DNA of 61,670 nucleotides from CG2-30-46-19 sp034414555 (GCA_034414555.1 DAOUMA010000018.1:1-61670); one strand, 5' to 3'. Positions 25,167 through 32,698 are shown, numbered from the stretch's first letter. The notes: generated by a model from the sequence alone, not told the origin. Translations and numbers: made by a program.

Positions 25167-26438
25167 TACCGGTGCAGCCTGAGCTTTTTCCTGGTCGGCA
25201 TCGGTGTAAATTTTTTCCTCAGCGGCTTCCTCTTCGTTAAGTGGAACATCGGACTCAACGTCTCTTCCTTCGATTTCCCGGGCAAGGAGTTCCTTGTAAT
25301 ACTCATGCTGGATAATGAGTTTTATAATATCGTTTGTTCCGGTCCAGATCATGGGAAGCCTTGCCTCCCTCACTGCTCGCTCGATTGGGTAGACATTGGT
25401 ATATCCAATGCCTCCCATATTATCCATGGCATCGTTTGCCACTTCCCAAAATACTTTGGTCGCAAGTAGCTTTAACTCAGATACCAGCCTTCTCTGATAG
25501 CCTGGTGTGCCTATTCCATCATCTATGGTCTTCGCCACTGCATAGCCAAAAGCGCTGACAGCATCAAGTTTGGTTAGACTCTCAGCTATTCTGAAATTGA
25601 CTGCCTCAAAGTTCCTTATCGGAAAACCGAAGGCTTTTCTTTTGTTGGCATACCTCGCAGCTATATCCAATATAGCTCGAGAACCAGCTACACCACCATA
25701 AATAATTCTCTCGGGCACCATCATCTTGTAGAAAATCTTTGAACCGCCGTTTTCTTCTCCGAGAAGATTTTCCACAGGTACTCGTACATTCCGGAAGTAT
25801 ATTCTTGCCGTTCCTGTGCCCCGAACTCCCATCAAACCATAGACATGTTTTACGTCTACTCCCATATCTCTTTCAACAATGAAAGCGCTGAGCTTATCAT
25901 GAGGATTCCCTTCAGGATTGGTAACAGCGTAAACTAAGAAGAAGTCGGCACCTTCACCACCCACAGTAAACCGTTTCTGTCCATTCAGGATATAATAGTT
26001 TTCTTCTTTTCGAGCAGTAGTGGTAGCGCCGAAGAAGTCAGAACCTCCTCTGGGCTCAGTAAGTGCTTCACCAGCCCACATTTTCCCGGCTATAAGAGGC
26101 TTGAGATATTTCTGTTTTTGAGCCTCAGTTCCAAATACATTCAGAGCTTCCCCAACGATGGAGACCAGGGCGTAAAGGCATTCAAGACTCACAGTTAATT
26201 TACCAATTATACCGGCAACCATAATATCATCCACCCATCCCAGCCCCCTGCCTCCGTACCTGGGTGGGAACCTCAACCCGAGAAGATTTCGCTTCCCTGC
26301 CTCCGCCACCCATTCTTTGGGGAACGTGATTTTATCAGCATCCATATCCATGATGAGCTGTCGTGGTACACTTTTAACGAAATCTTCCGCTTCCTCCTTG
26401 AGTTTCTTCCGTTCCTCGGTCATAAATACTTCTAACAT
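25161..26438 (-). CDS. acyl-CoA dehydrogenase family protein (3)
   Basis: A 425-residue acyl-CoA dehydrogenase. It shows RFPPRYGGRGLGWVDD, AGEALTEPRGGSDFFG, YILNGQKRFTVGGEGADFF, RKAFGFPIRNFEAVNFRIAE and MDNMGGIGYTNVYPIERAVRE. The C-terminal loop reads IWTGTNDII, with Thr where MCAD has its catalytic Glu. A C-terminal tail rich in Glu and Ala (about residues 400-425) follows the fold. GGAGGAAAAA precedes the ATG. It stands alone, upstream of tRNA-Ser and convergent with gmk. Confidence 0.9.
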   Translation of the reverse strand: MLEVFMTEERKKLKEEAEDFVKSVPRQLIMDMDADKITFPKEWVAEAGKRNLLGLRFPPRYGGRGLGWVDDIMVAGIIGKLTVSLECLYALVSIVGEALNVFGTEAQKQKYLKPLIAGKMWAGEALTEPRGGSDFFGATTTARKEENYYILNGQKRFTVGGEGADFFLVYAVTNPEGNPHDKLSAFIVERDMGVDVKHVYGLMGVRGTGTARIYFRNVRVPVENLLGEENGGSKIFYKMMVPERIIYGGVAGSRAILDIAARYANKRKAFGFPIRNFEAVNFRIAESLTKLDAVSAFGYAVAKTIDDGIGTPGYQRRLVSELKLLATKVFWEVANDAMDNMGGIGYTNVYPIERAVREARLPMIWTGTNDIIKLIIQHEYYKELLAREIEGRDVESDVPLNEEEAAEEKIYTDADQEKAQAAPVL

Positions 26439-26546
26439 TTTTTCCTCCTTTCGGTGATGAATCTAAAAATCCTGGTTGGCTTCGCGTACATTATATCACA
26501 GGATGTTTGACCATAGGCGATTTTGTTGCCTATACTTTAGTAGCTT

Positions 26547-26637
26547 GGAGGGGTGACCGAGTGGCTTAAGGTGACGGTCTTGAAAACCGTTTTCGCTTTT
26601 TAAGCGAACGTGGGTTCGAATCCCACCCCCTCCGCCA
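26547..26637 (+). tRNA. tRNA-Ser (UGA), CCA encoded
   Basis: GGAGGGG (26547-26553) pairs with CCCCTCC before the discriminator G, and CCA is encoded at 26635-26637. The anticodon stem ACGGT/ACCGT surrounds TGA at 26581-26583. A long variable arm (CGCTTTTTAAGCG) marks a class II serine tRNA, and GGGTTCGAATCCC is the T arm. The cassette region begins just downstream. Confidence 0.95.
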
Positions 26638-26768
26638 AAGTCTTCCTGAGTTTATTAATTTTGGTAAAATTAATGCAAATACTTCGTATAGAAACGAGTT
26701 AAGTGAAATTGCTCAAAGCCCGTTGAAGATTATAAACGGATTGAGAGAATATATAGGAGGTAAAAGGT

Positions 26769-27410
26769 ATGGCAACCATATTTATATCGCATAGTAGAAG
26801 AGATGAAAATTTAGTAACCGCTATGGCTAAAGTATTAAGAAACATAGGGCATACCCCCATAATTGAGGAATTTATCCCAGAAGAGGAAAAAGAACCAGTT
26901 CCATATGATGAAATCAGGAAAAATGTTAATCTCAGTCAATATGTGTTTCTATTTCTTACAGATAATATTGTTGCAACTGAATACACGCATAACTGGGTTG
27001 CATTTGAAGTAGGTCTTACTGCAAGTACAACAAAAAGGTTGTTTGTATTTGAACGTGCTGGTATTCCGGTTCCATACCCCATCCCCTATCTCACGGACTA
27101 TATGATATTTGATGCAGAGAGCACAAATGATATTTTAGATATTCAAGCATTATCAAAAAAAATAGATGAAATTCCTACGGGGATAGTCGGTGCTGGCATC
27201 GGGGCCTTATTAGGGCTTCCTTTTGGTCCTTTGGGCTTGATTCTTGGTGGTTTAGGTGGAGGGCTTTTAGGAGCAAGTGCCGCAGAGCAAATATTAAAAG
27301 TTCAATGCCCATATTGTGGAGTATCATTTAACTATTACTCACCTCAGTACACTCAATTTAGTTGTCCAGCATGTAGAAAAGGCGTCTCTTTGACTATTGG
27401 AGGTGCTTAA
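26769..27410 (+). CDS. TIR-domain protein with glycine zipper and zinc ribbon
   Basis: A 213-residue protein of three parts. Residues 1-130 form a TIR-like domain: ATIFISHSRRDENLV opens it, and NWVAFEVGLTAS carries the Glu expected to be catalytic in NAD-cleaving TIRs. Residues ~136-180 are a glycine-zipper, probably membrane-inserting, segment (GAGIGALLGLPFGPLG then GGLGGGLLG). The C-terminus is a zinc ribbon with CPYC and CPAC pairs 14 residues apart. AGGAGG precedes the ATG. It is co-transcribed with the next small gene and lies in the first unit of a cassette array. A defence role is likely by family, but this architecture matches no system I know. Confidence 0.75.
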   Translation: MATIFISHSRRDENLVTAMAKVLRNIGHTPIIEEFIPEEEKEPVPYDEIRKNVNLSQYVFLFLTDNIVATEYTHNWVAFEVGLTASTTKRLFVFERAGIPVPYPIPYLTDYMIFDAESTNDILDIQALSKKIDEIPTGIVGAGIGALLGLPFGPLGLILGGLGGGLLGASAAEQILKVQCPYCGVSFNYYSPQYTQFSCPACRKGVSLTIGGA

Positions 27411-27411
27411 A

Positions 27412-27723
27412 ATGTCAGAAAAAAGAAAGATATATCCATACAATGCTAAAGTGGTTTTCGAATCCTTAAAAAAAGTCAGTAGTCGTTCTCGGTTTAGTGT
27501 AAAGAATATTGATGAATCCATAAAAAGAATAATAGTGACAACACCCCCATCTCTCTTTTCTTATGGCGAAAGCATTGAAATAATTGTGCAACCAGAAGGA
27601 GATGACAAGGCATTAGTCTATATAAAATCGGAACCCAAAGTTTTTTTCAATATTACGGCAGGAGGTGCTGTAGAACGAAATATTCGAGAAATATTTGAAA
27701 TGTTAGATGGGGAACTGAGATGA
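27412..27723 (+). CDS. small partner of the TIR protein, unknown function
   Basis: A 103-residue soluble protein. ATG 27412 follows the TIR stop by 1 nt and is preceded by TTGGAGGTG, so the two are coupled. The pattern (AKVVFESLKKVSSRSRF, then IKRIIVTTPPSLFSYGESI, and IIVQPEGDDKALVYIKSEP) suggests an alpha/beta fold with a helix and then several strands, like small START-like or DUF1499-like domains. I do not recognise the family. Because it shares a cassette with a TIR protein, it may act as sensor, inhibitor or effector partner. Confidence 0.65.
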   Translation: MSEKRKIYPYNAKVVFESLKKVSSRSRFSVKNIDESIKRIIVTTPPSLFSYGESIEIIVQPEGDDKALVYIKSEPKVFFNITAGGAVERNIREIFEMLDGELR

Positions 27724-27793
27724 CTACACATGATGGGCTTTGGGCAACTCTTCGGCTTCCTTCGGAAGCCTCCCCCTCGTATACACTCGGGTC

Positions 27794-27887
27794 ACTTAAC
27801 ACGCGGATATGGGGTTTCGGGTCTTGCAGACCCTCCGCGCAAATTCGCCCTGACGGGCGAACTTCCCATATCCGCGAAACGTTAGGC
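27794..27887 (+). repeat. integron attC-like site 1
   Basis: The left core ACTTAAC (27794-27800, R'' box RYYYAAC) and right core GTTAGGC (27881-27887, R' box GTTRRRY) flank a 12-bp perfect inner pair, CGCGGATATGGG (27802-27813) and CCCATATCCGCG (27865-27876). Two further hairpins lie in the middle (GGGTC/GACCC and TTCGCCC/GGGCGAA). This is the fold expected of an attC recombination site, 94 bp long. It ends the TIR cassette; the recombination point would lie between G27881 and T27882. Confidence 0.75.
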
Positions 27888-27915
27888 GACATTTAAGAAA
27901 AAAGAAGACATTGAA

Positions 27916-28482
27916 ATGAATGCATACTCAAAAACTCAAGAAGAAATCATAAAATTGATAGAACAAAACAAGCCAAAAGATAAAACTTGGAAAAAATACT
28001 ACGGTGATGTTTGCTGTAGAATTTTCAGGGAGTTTATTTTAAAGGAAATTCCTCCAAACTATACAATCAGTTCTCCGAACGTTTACATTGTTGGATTTCC
28101 GACAGAATTCGACCTCCTAATTATCGATAAGGATGCAAACCCTGAAAGATACACAAATGCTTTTTCGCCTGCAAAAGTCAAATGTGGGATCGAAGTAAAA
28201 GCTCACGGTTTTTTCGGGGGCAGAGAAGAACTTGAAAAAGAAATTACGAAGACCAAACAAAATTTTGAAGATGTAAACAAACATTTCTCCCATATAAAGT
28301 TTTTTTACTTGACATACGAAGAGGTAGCTTATCCCAAGAAAGAAAAATCTATCCGTTATTTAGATGAAACTCATTCGACACTTGCACCATATGAAGTATT
28401 TTGTCTTCGGGATAGCAGAACAAGAAAACTCATCGATGGTGAATGGAAAAGATTAACATGTTATCTGAAATTTATACTCTAG
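27916..28482 (+). CDS. PD-(D/E)xK-like protein in a gene cassette (unknown function)
   Basis: A 188-residue protein. The segment FPTEFDLLIIDKDANPE followed by VKCGIEVKAHG has the D...ExK spacing of restriction-endonuclease-like folds, here D in FDLLII and E-V-K in GIEVKA. An N-terminal helical part (QEEIIKLIEQNK, WKKYYGDVCCRIF) precedes it. The pattern resembles DUF6602-type proteins found near defence genes. It occupies nearly the whole of cassette 2, between attC sites 1 and 2, and reads toward the downstream site as cassette genes usually do. Nuclease activity is inferred, and only the two motif residues are seen. Confidence 0.6.
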   Translation: MNAYSKTQEEIIKLIEQNKPKDKTWKKYYGDVCCRIFREFILKEIPPNYTISSPNVYIVGFPTEFDLLIIDKDANPERYTNAFSPAKVKCGIEVKAHGFFGGREELEKEITKTKQNFEDVNKHFSHIKFFYLTYEEVAYPKKEKSIRYLDETHSTLAPYEVFCLRDSRTRKLIDGEWKRLTCYLKFIL

Positions 28483-28491
28483 ATAAACATC

Positions 28492-28583
28492 GCCTAACAG
28501 CGCGTATCTGGCTACGGCGCTTCGCACCTCCGCTCAAATTCCTCGCTTCGCTCGGAACTTCAGATACGCTCGAATCGTTAGGC
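28492..28583 (+). repeat. integron attC-like site 2
   Basis: GCCTAAC (28492-28498) and GTTAGGC (28577-28583) are perfect inverted cores. Inside them GCGTATCTG (28502-28510) and CAGATACGC (28561-28569) pair perfectly over 9 bp, with 3-nt and 7-nt spacers to the cores. The asymmetry of those spacers and the total of 92 bp are usual for attC. It closes cassette 2, making that cassette about 696 bp from cut point to cut point (27882 to 28577). Confidence 0.8.
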
Positions 28584-28608
28584 GAAAGTGCCTTTATGAG
28601 GTGATTAT

Positions 28609-29088
28609 ATGGGAAACCTGATCGTAGATAATATTGACCTTAATGATCCTAAGGTGATGAATAATCTTAGAGAAGTTATTGATAAATTGGTGCAAATTCC
28701 TTCCTGTTATTATCCATTGAGGTTCAAACCCTCCTTCTATTTCGAGGTCCCTACTGGACGGATACCACAGGAAAGTGGCTGGTATATAATCTTGGAAGGT
28801 AAGAAACCCCTTTACGCAGGTAAGACTGACGATTTGAACGGCCGTCTTAATACAAACAATGGAAGCATAGATAACTTTGCCAAGAAGGAAAGGAGCTTTG
28901 ACCTAGAAAGAAATTTCATAAAGAAGTTTGCAGAATTGAATATCCTCTCCAATTTAAGGGTATGCATCATCAAAGAAAAAGATCTCTGTTTAGAATTGAA
29001 CATTAGCCCCAATGTTCTAACTGACCTTGACAGAGGAAACATAGAAAAACTAATTAACATCTTTAGATATTATTTTAATTACCAATGA
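28609..29088 (+). CDS. GIY-YIG-like protein in a gene cassette
   Basis: A 159-residue protein. ESGWYIILEGKKPLYAGKTD followed by DLNGRL fits a GIY-YIG nuclease core (GWY...YAGKT, then Arg in NGRL), and a later Glu in FDLERNFIKKF may be the metal ligand. The N-terminal ~55 residues (NLIVDNIDLNDPKVMNNLR) are of unknown type. The ATG at 28609 sits behind GAGGTGATT. It lies right after attC site 2 and before a half site, so it is the gene of cassette 3. Nuclease activity is inferred from the motif only. Confidence 0.55.
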   Translation: MGNLIVDNIDLNDPKVMNNLREVIDKLVQIPSCYYPLRFKPSFYFEVPTGRIPQESGWYIILEGKKPLYAGKTDDLNGRLNTNNGSIDNFAKKERSFDLERNFIKKFAELNILSNLRVCIIKEKDLCLELNISPNVLTDLDRGNIEKLINIFRYYFNYQ

Positions 29089-29101
29089 TGATGGCACCTT
29101 C

Positions 29102-29108
29102 GCCTAAC
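29102..29108 (+). repeat. half attC site (left core only)
   Basis: GCCTAAC at 29102-29108 is identical to the left core of attC site 2 and lies 13 nt after the cassette 3 gene, where the third attC would be expected. No GTTRRRY partner or inner stem follows before the acyl-CoA dehydrogenase at 29180. The array seems to break off here. Confidence 0.5.
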
Positions 29109-29179
29109 GAAACCGTTGGAAGAAGTTTAATTAAAAAGAATTTGCCGCCAAAGAAGAACTTGAAATCGTCCCTTTTGTG

Positions 29180-30364
29180 TTATCTGTAAGACCGAGGCAT
29201 TCCGAGGATATGTTCACCAACGTAGCTTAATGCCATTTGCTGGCTAACTGGAGCAAGTCTGATTAAATTTATTTCCCGCCACCATCTCTCGACGTCGTAT
29301 TCCCTGGCATATCCATAGCCTCCAAAGGTCTGCATTGCCCAGTAAACTGCTTTGATACCGCTCTCAACTGCCAGGATTTTTGCTGGATTTACCGCATTTC
29401 CTACTTCAGCAATGCTTGCTCCGTTATCATATAGGGTAGCAGCCTTGAGGTTGAGCAATTTTGCTGCCTCAATGCCGGCATAAGCTTCAGCCAGGTTGAA
29501 CTGCAGCCCTTGATAGCTTCCAATTGGCGTGTCACCGAAGACTTTCCTGTCTTTGGAATACTCAATAGCTTTGCTCATTGCCAGTCGGGCGATGCCGATA
29601 GCTGCGGTAGTAAATGACATCCTCTCGATATTTAAGGTATCGAGCAAAGAATACCAGCCACCGTCCAGTGGCGGCATCAAAGCGTCTTCAGACACCTTCA
29701 GGTCATTGATGCCGATATCGCACGAATGAGAGTAATTTATCCCATGCTTGGGGATGGTAGTTACATTAACCGCTGGATTGGGTAAATCTATGAGGAAGAG
29801 GCTTATTCCGAATGTCTTTTTTGGCGCTTTCTCCTTTGGAGTCGTTCTGGTGATGAGCATCATTCCTCTGGCTCTATCCGCTCCGCTAATCCAGGTTTTG
29901 TTACCGTTTATTATCCAGCCATCAGCTACTTTTTGAGCTCTCGTTTTTGTATTAAGTGTATTTGTGCCGGCATCTGGCTCGGTGAGCCCCATACAAAATT
30001 CAATATCTCCCGAGGCAATGCGTGGCAGATATTTCTCCTTTTGTGCTTCAGTGCCGTGCCGAATTATGCTAATGCCGCCGAAATCTTCAGTTATAACCAG
30101 ATACCATACGCCAGCCATGCCACATCCATTGGCAGCTAACTCCTCCATGGCAATGAGCAGCTCGGTCACGCCTTTCCCGGCGCCACCGTATTTCTCAGGG
30201 ATTACCATCCCGGTAAATCCCGCCTTACCTATTGCTTTATAGAATTCCTCACCAAATTCCTCCTTCAGGTCTTTCTCTCTCCAGTATTCAGGCGGGAAAT
30301 TCTTAGCTATTTCCTTAGCGATATTGGCGATCATCTTTTGCTCTTCGGTGAAGTTAAAATCCAT
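29180..30364 (-). CDS. acyl-CoA dehydrogenase family protein (4)
   Basis: A 394-residue enzyme with FNFTEEQKMIANIAKEIA, GMVIPEKYGGAGKGVTEL, FCMGLTEPDAGTNTLN, DGWIINGNKTWISGADRA, RKVFGDTPIGSYQGLQF and QTFGGYGYAREYDVERWWREI. After RWWREINLIRL comes APVSQQM, with no Glu-Gly-Thr. AGGGAGGTTTGA precedes the ATG. Downstream of a thiolase-like/DUF35 pair on the same strand (116-nt gap with a repeat), it may be the last gene of that acyl-CoA operon. Confidence 0.9.
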   Translation of the reverse strand: MDFNFTEEQKMIANIAKEIAKNFPPEYWREKDLKEEFGEEFYKAIGKAGFTGMVIPEKYGGAGKGVTELLIAMEELAANGCGMAGVWYLVITEDFGGISIIRHGTEAQKEKYLPRIASGDIEFCMGLTEPDAGTNTLNTKTRAQKVADGWIINGNKTWISGADRARGMMLITRTTPKEKAPKKTFGISLFLIDLPNPAVNVTTIPKHGINYSHSCDIGINDLKVSEDALMPPLDGGWYSLLDTLNIERMSFTTAAIGIARLAMSKAIEYSKDRKVFGDTPIGSYQGLQFNLAEAYAGIEAAKLLNLKAATLYDNGASIAEVGNAVNPAKILAVESGIKAVYWAMQTFGGYGYAREYDVERWWREINLIRLAPVSQQMALSYVGEHILGMPRSYR

Positions 30365-30382
30365 TCAAACCTCCCTCTCAGT

Positions 30383-30478
30383 TGAAAATCCTAAATTCTA
30401 AGCTCTAATTTCTAAACAATTTCAAAATCCTAAATTCCAAACGTTTAGGATTTCGATATTAGAGTTTAGTATTTAATA
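30383..30478. repeat. AT-rich inverted repeat between DUF35 and acyl-CoA dehydrogenase
   Basis: The stretch is built from variants of AAATCCTAAATTC. AAATCCTAAA (30425-30434) and TTTAGGATTT (30444-30453) are a perfect 10-bp inverted pair with a 9-nt loop, and weaker copies flank it. It could form a stable hairpin within the transcript. Further copies in the genome would be expected of such a repeat but none is seen here. Confidence 0.5.
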
Positions 30479-30480
30479 TG

Positions 30481-31296
30481 TTACCACCCCCTTGTTTGTG
30501 GGCTGTTGTCTACCCCGTACCTATCCTTGATGAATTTCAGGGTGGCTTTCATGGAGTTCTCCACAGATTCCATTTCCCTAGTGTCTTTCTGCATACAAGC
30601 CCACTCAGGAGGCTTCTCACCCGCGACTGCTGCCACGGCATACAAATCCATCAAATCTCCCTTTCTGCTTTTCCGGGGTATGAATTCAATGTTCACCTTT
30701 TTCCCGATGAAAATCTCCTTTGGGCGTATATGCAGCAGCATGGGTAAAGTGGTGTCCGCACCATCAACTTGAACCCAACCCATGGAGAAAGGCAACATGT
30801 GCTCGAAAGGAGCTGCTGCCAGACATTGCACCGTAAAAGTATGGATAACGCCGGTCAGAGGAAGGTCCACCCAGTTGTCAAAGCAGTCTGCTATCTTGCA
30901 CTCTGGATTCCAGCAGTGGGCTCGAGGGGGGCAATATACGGTGCCGCATTTTGGACACTTTGTTCCCGTAAGCTTTCCCTTCAGCAAGCTCTGGAAGAAT
31001 GGAGAAACAAGACCATAGCTATGGGAGTAAAAAGCGAAGCTAGCACGGTCTATCACCATAAATTCCCTTTGAGGTCTCTTCTTCGCCTGTTCAACTGTGC
31101 CGCCACCCCAGGGGCCCTTCACTATCTGATGTCCTTTAATGTCCCACAATCCAAGGTGAACTATTGGCTCCCAAAAATCATGAGCCGCTGTTGAGTTATC
31201 CACCACTGTAGGATAATCTCTGTATTTCTTTTCACGCTCTTTCTTTACCGGTCTTACTTTTAACTTTGTTTCAACCAATCCTTTCTCATCTTCCAT
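30481..31296 (-). CDS. DUF35 zinc-ribbon/OB-fold protein, partner of the thiolase
   Basis: About 271 residues. The C-terminal half is the DUF35 module: a zinc ribbon KCPKCGTVYCPPRAHCWNPEC followed in parts by an OB fold with GVIHTFTVQCLAAAPFEHM and VNIEFIPRKS. The N-terminal ~130 residues are an extension with DFWEPIVHLGLWD. I set the start at 31296 because AAGGAGGAGAAG lies directly before that ATG. DUF35 proteins bind to thiolase-like enzymes and channel acyl-CoA between active sites. It follows the thiolase-like gene by 13 nt. Confidence 0.82.
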   Translation of the reverse strand: MEDEKGLVETKLKVRPVKKEREKKYRDYPTVVDNSTAAHDFWEPIVHLGLWDIKGHQIVKGPWGGGTVEQAKKRPQREFMVIDRASFAFYSHSYGLVSPFFQSLLKGKLTGTKCPKCGTVYCPPRAHCWNPECKIADCFDNWVDLPLTGVIHTFTVQCLAAAPFEHMLPFSMGWVQVDGADTTLPMLLHIRPKEIFIGKKVNIEFIPRKSRKGDLMDLYAVAAVAGEKPPEWACMQKDTREMESVENSMKATLKFIKDRYGVDNSPQTRGW

Positions 31297-31309
31297 CTTC
31301 TCCTCCTTT

Positions 31310-32602
31310 TTAATCTCGCTCAAAAATTATCACGCCGCCCTGGCAACCGGTGCCGCCATGTCCGGTGATAAGTGCCCTTTTTGCATTCGGGACCTGTAAG
31401 CCATCTGGACCACATATTTCCGTTACTTTTCCGGCAAGTTGCCAGTAAAGGAAGGTGGTGTAGTAAAGACTAGTAGCGCCGACAGGATGTCCCGTTGACG
31501 TTAGACCACCACTTAGCTGAACAGGGCATTCACCACCAGGCTCTACTACTCCTTCTCGTATCATGTATTTCCCCTCTCCTCTGCCGCAAAGTCCCAGGTC
31601 TTCATAAAGACAAAGCTCGACGCCATCGTAAGGAGTAAAAAGCTCCATCAAGTCTATCTCTTTCAGCGGGTTGGTAATACCCGCCTGGGCATAGGCTCTT
31701 TTTGCGGCTATATGCAGGCTGGCAAAATTTGCCATATCGGGGTAGGGTGTCTTAGGTGATTTGACAAAGTCGGGATATATCTTCGCTTCATCTTTAAATC
31801 CGGCATAGACAAAATCAGCTGTCCTATCTCCAGGCCTCATTGAATCCGTTCCCAGACCAACACCGGTTATCCACATAGGTGTATCGGTAAACCTGCTAAC
31901 CTTCTCCTCGGCTGCCATTAACACACAGCAGGCACCTTCGCTCATTACTGCATTGTTTAATACTCTATAAGGCCAGCATACCATCCTGCTCTTCCAGTAA
32001 TCATCCAGCGTTATGGGTGCAGTACCGCGTTGGCTTACCCACTGAGAGAAAGGAATATGAGTAGAGTTATTGTGGTTCTTCACCGCAATTCTGCCAAGGT
32101 CCTCGCAGGTCTCGCCGTATAATTGCATATGTCTTACTTCTATGGCAGCGTAATATGCGTTATAATAGCCACCAACCGGGAAGTCCCAGTCGGTATCAGC
32201 AGCGGAAGCAATCATCTCGTTCGTGCTGGCAACATCAACCTCGCACATCCATTCCCAGCCAGGAATTAAGATGACATCAAAAAACCCTGACTGTATCATA
32301 TAGTAAGCGTTAACTAAGGCGTCCAGTGGTGTAGAGCCACCAGACTCAACTCGATAACCAGGCTTATTGTGCAAGCCAAGATAATCCTGGATTATCCACC
32401 CCATACATAACTGCTGATTCAAATGGTCACTGAAATAGCTCATCATTACTGCGTCGATATCATCTGTTCCCAAATTAGGGCATTGTCGGAGCAGGTCCTG
32501 ATAAGCTATAGCAACACCTTCCTCAGCATTCTCTCCATGCCAGAGGTCTGGCCTGAATATCCCTCCACCACATATAGCTACTCTCCTGTTTGGCTTAGGC
32601 AT
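31310..32602 (-). CDS. SCPx-type thiolase-like protein without the nucleophilic Cys
   Basis: A 430-residue thiolase-fold protein. Near residue 86 the usual C-x-(S/T)-G active-site motif reads VESGGSTPLDAL, with Glu where Cys should be. The C-terminal motifs remain: LSGGLTSTGHPVGATSL (His) and ITGHGGTGCQGGVIIFE. In the steroid-degrading Ltp2 family and its relatives, thiolase-like proteins that lack this Cys work with a DUF35 partner as acyl-CoA retro-aldolases. The immediate DUF35 neighbour fits that model. A retro-aldolase or other carbon-carbon lyase role is inferred. Confidence 0.8.
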   Translation of the reverse strand: MPKPNRRVAICGGGIFRPDLWHGENAEEGVAIAYQDLLRQCPNLGTDDIDAVMMSYFSDHLNQQLCMGWIIQDYLGLHNKPGYRVESGGSTPLDALVNAYYMIQSGFFDVILIPGWEWMCEVDVASTNEMIASAADTDWDFPVGGYYNAYYAAIEVRHMQLYGETCEDLGRIAVKNHNNSTHIPFSQWVSQRGTAPITLDDYWKSRMVCWPYRVLNNAVMSEGACCVLMAAEEKVSRFTDTPMWITGVGLGTDSMRPGDRTADFVYAGFKDEAKIYPDFVKSPKTPYPDMANFASLHIAAKRAYAQAGITNPLKEIDLMELFTPYDGVELCLYEDLGLCGRGEGKYMIREGVVEPGGECPVQLSGGLTSTGHPVGATSLYYTTFLYWQLAGKVTEICGPDGLQVPNAKRALITGHGGTGCQGGVIIFERD

Positions 32603-32617
32603 AATTCATCCTCCTTT

Positions 32618-32698
32618 CTATGCATCATTGTTGTCTCTCGTCCAAAATCTTTCTGTGTAGCCTAACCACAACCACAAGCTCAAATTTCTGGCACACAT
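32618..32698 (-). CDS. possible 26-residue small ORF upstream of the thiolase gene
   Basis: MCARNLSLWLWLGYTERFW starts this Trp-rich peptide, which ends in TRDNNDA. AAAGGAGG precedes the ATG with only 2 nt between, and a GTG two bases inside in another frame gives a different 23-residue peptide. It ends 15 nt before the thiolase start. It may be a small protein, a leader peptide, or chance. Confidence 0.3.
   Translation of the reverse strand: MCARNLSLWLWLGYTERFWTRDNNDA

Noticed and set aside
26769..27723. Thoeris or CBASS assignment for the TIR gene
   Set aside because: No ThsA, cyclase or other named partner lies nearby, and the glycine zipper plus zinc ribbon do not match ThsB.
27653..27892. 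79-codon minus frame over attC site 1
   Set aside because: It spans a palindromic attC-like structure and the end of a real gene, with no ribosome site.
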